A stretch of 64,000 nucleotides of DNA from Burkholderia contaminans (GTDB lineage Bacteria > Pseudomonadota > Gammaproteobacteria > Burkholderiales > Burkholderiaceae), in the NCBI RefSeq assembly GCF_029633825.1, contig NZ_CP090640.1, positions 3,224,001 through 3,288,000 on the forward strand, in the 5' to 3' direction. A program made the translations under genes and the position numbers. Shown one piece after another: positions 62,812 through 64,000 of the stretch. The notes beneath the pieces are model-generated. The model saw only the letters and a list, made by a program, of their open reading frames with translations, was not told where the DNA came from and did not search any database. Every line of letters starts with the position of its first letter. The first letter of the stretch is position 1.

Positions 62812-63657
62812 ATGTGTCTGATTGCCTTCGACTGGCAGCCTGATGCCGCCGCCGGTCCCGTCTTTACCCTCACCGCCAACCGCGACGAGTTCTTTCGTCG
62901 GACCAGCGCGCCGCTCTCATGGTGGGAAGATGTACCGGGCGTGCTGGCCGGCCGCGATCTCGAAGCGGGCGGCACGTGGCTCGGCGTATCGCGCGACGGC
63001 CGTTTCGCCGCGCTGACGAACTACCGCGCACCGTTCGACATCCGCGCGGGTGCGCCGACCCGCGGCAAGCTCGTGTCCGACTTCCTCGGCGGCCCGTCCA
63101 TCGCGCCGCTCGACTACCTCGGGCGGCTCGCGGAGCATGCGGCCGTCTACAACGGCTTCAACCTGCTCGTCGGCGACTGGCGACGGCGTGAGCTCGCGTG
63201 GTTCTGCAATCGCGCACCCGAAGGTGAAAGCAGTGTCGCCGCGCCTGTCGCGATCGCGCCCGGCGTGCATGCGCTGTCGAATGCGCGGCTCGATACGCCC
63301 TGGCCGAAAGTGGTGCGCAAGCGCGCGGAACTCGGCACGCTGCTCACCGACAATCCGACCCCGTCGCTCGACGAGCTGATCGCGCTGATGCGCGACCCGC
63401 ATGTCGCGGACGACGACGCACTGCCGCACACCGGTATTCCGATCGAGCGCGAGCGTGCGCTGTCGGCCGCGTTCATCGAGACACCCGAATACGGCACGCG
63501 CGGCACGACCGCGCTGCGCGTCACGATGAAGGAAGGCGTGCGGCTGACGGTCGAGATCAAAGAACGCTGCGACGACGACGGCTCGCACCGCACCGTCCGG
63601 CCCGGCACGTTCGAGCGCGCGCTCACGTTCGACCTCGACGCGACGCCGCCGCGCTGA
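62812..63657 (+). CDS. NRDE/TANGO2 family protein
   Basis: The 281-residue protein begins M-C-L-I-A-F-D-W and has the A-N-R-D-E-F motif with the catalytic-type Cys2 near the N-terminus. It resembles the TANGO2/NRDE family, proposed to act in haem or lipid handling in other organisms. The bacterial function is unclear. Confidence 0.9.
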   Translation: MCLIAFDWQPDAAAGPVFTLTANRDEFFRRTSAPLSWWEDVPGVLAGRDLEAGGTWLGVSRDGRFAALTNYRAPFDIRAGAPTRGKLVSDFLGGPSIAPLDYLGRLAEHAAVYNGFNLLVGDWRRRELAWFCNRAPEGESSVAAPVAIAPGVHALSNARLDTPWPKVVRKRAELGTLLTDNPTPSLDELIALMRDPHVADDDALPHTGIPIERERALSAAFIETPEYGTRGTTALRVTMKEGVRLTVEIKERCDDDGSHRTVRPGTFERALTFDLDATPPR

Positions 63658-63669
63658 GCACGCGCCGCG

Positions 63670-64000
63670 CTACGGCGCGCGTGCCATCTCGACGTGCGGC
63701 ACGCCGGCTTCGACGAACGGTTCACCGACCGCCGCGAAGCCGTGCCGCAGGTAGAACGACACGGCCGAATCCTGCGCGTAGAGCCGCACGACGATTTCGC
63801 CGCGGCGCCGCGCCGCATCCAGCAGCGCGTTCAGCACGGCTGACCCGACGCCCTGCCCGCGCGCGTCGGCCAGTACCGCGACGCGCCCGATCGTGCCGGA
63901 CGGCAGCAGCCGCCCCGTCGCGACCGCGCGGCGCGCGCCGGTCGCCGCATCGACGCGGTACGCCACCGCATGGAGCGACAGCGGATCGTCGTCATCGAGC
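63670..64000 (-). CDS. GNAT family acetyltransferase, 5' end outside the window
   Basis: The visible 110 residues hold the acetyl-CoA site A-D-A-R-G-Q-G-V-G-S-A-V-L and the end F-Y-L-R-H-G-F. The frame stays open to the window edge and the start (D-P-L-S-L-H-A-V-A-Y) resembles ElaA-type GNATs, so a GTG at 63966 is not the real start. The stop is 12 bases past the NRDE stop on the opposite strand. Confidence 0.88.
   Translation of the reverse strand, partial: LDDDDPLSLHAVAYRVDAATGARRAVATGRLLPSGTIGRVAVLADARGQGVGSAVLNALLDAARRRGEIVVRLYAQDSAVSFYLRHGFAAVGEPFVEAGVPHVEMARAP

Overview
The window reads as a piece of the main chromosome of a Burkholderia, most probably of the Burkholderia cepacia complex. 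This is inferred from the high GC content with very strong GC3 bias, the rpsF-priB-rpsR-rplI-dnaB order, an acetoin dehydrogenase operon with its own lipoyl synthase, and a complete L-Ara4N lipid A operon on a core chromosome. There are about 62 protein genes packed on both strands. I see no rRNA, tRNA, CRISPR array, prophage or insertion sequence; base composition and codon use look uniform, so this is mostly core genome rather than an island.

Layout. 1-3.6 kb: end of a type B L31 gene, then an ArnT/PMT-like membrane glycosyltransferase tightly coupled to a MATE exporter. 3.6-12.1 kb: acetoin catabolism, acoX-SDR-acoA-acoB-acoC-lipA on the minus strand, facing the sigma-54 activator acoR; the gap between them holds an exact -24/-12 promoter and two inverted repeats. 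12.2-18.7 kb: a carboxymuconolactone decarboxylase-like protein with a MerR regulator, a secreted helix-hairpin-helix protein, a YidB-like protein, clpB with a sigma-32 promoter, and divergent nsrR and truncated haemoglobin genes. 18.7-25.1 kb: moeA-moaD-moaE and alaA-hom-thrC, all minus strand. 25.4-33.2 kb: a small Mth938-like gene and the seven-gene arn operon, with ArnA split into two genes. 33.3-39.0 kb: a Bcp peroxiredoxin, a PIN-PhoH protein, an NlpC/P60 lipoprotein, and a PhoU-like/Pit phosphate pair. 39.1-42.1 kb: rpsF-priB-rpsR-rplI, then dnaB.

42.4-48.7 kb: an ECF sigma/anti-sigma pair and a LysR gene facing gcl-hyi-glxR (glyoxylate to glycerate). 48.7-57.9 kb: smaller envelope and stress genes (LysM/BON protein, asparaginase, PsiF, YSC84 lipoprotein, glycosyltransferase, a stand-alone ATPase, an MscS channel, a Rap1a-like protein, an ankyrin protein). 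58.0-61.6 kb: mltG-tmk-holB-tatD, a widely conserved replication/cell-wall cluster. 61.7-64 kb: ygfZ, an NRDE-domain gene and the 3' part of a GNAT gene.

The most informative non-coding signals are the sigma-54 promoter and paired repeats of the aco locus, a PmrA-box-like sequence just before arnT, a MerR operator with a 19-bp promoter spacer, the clpB heat-shock promoter, a Pho-box-like repeat before the PhoU-like/pit pair, and an unexplained structured gap at 48738-49196. I did not find a clearly new multi-gene system. The better leads are regulatory elements and domain arrangements, and all functional calls come from reading sequence without database searches.
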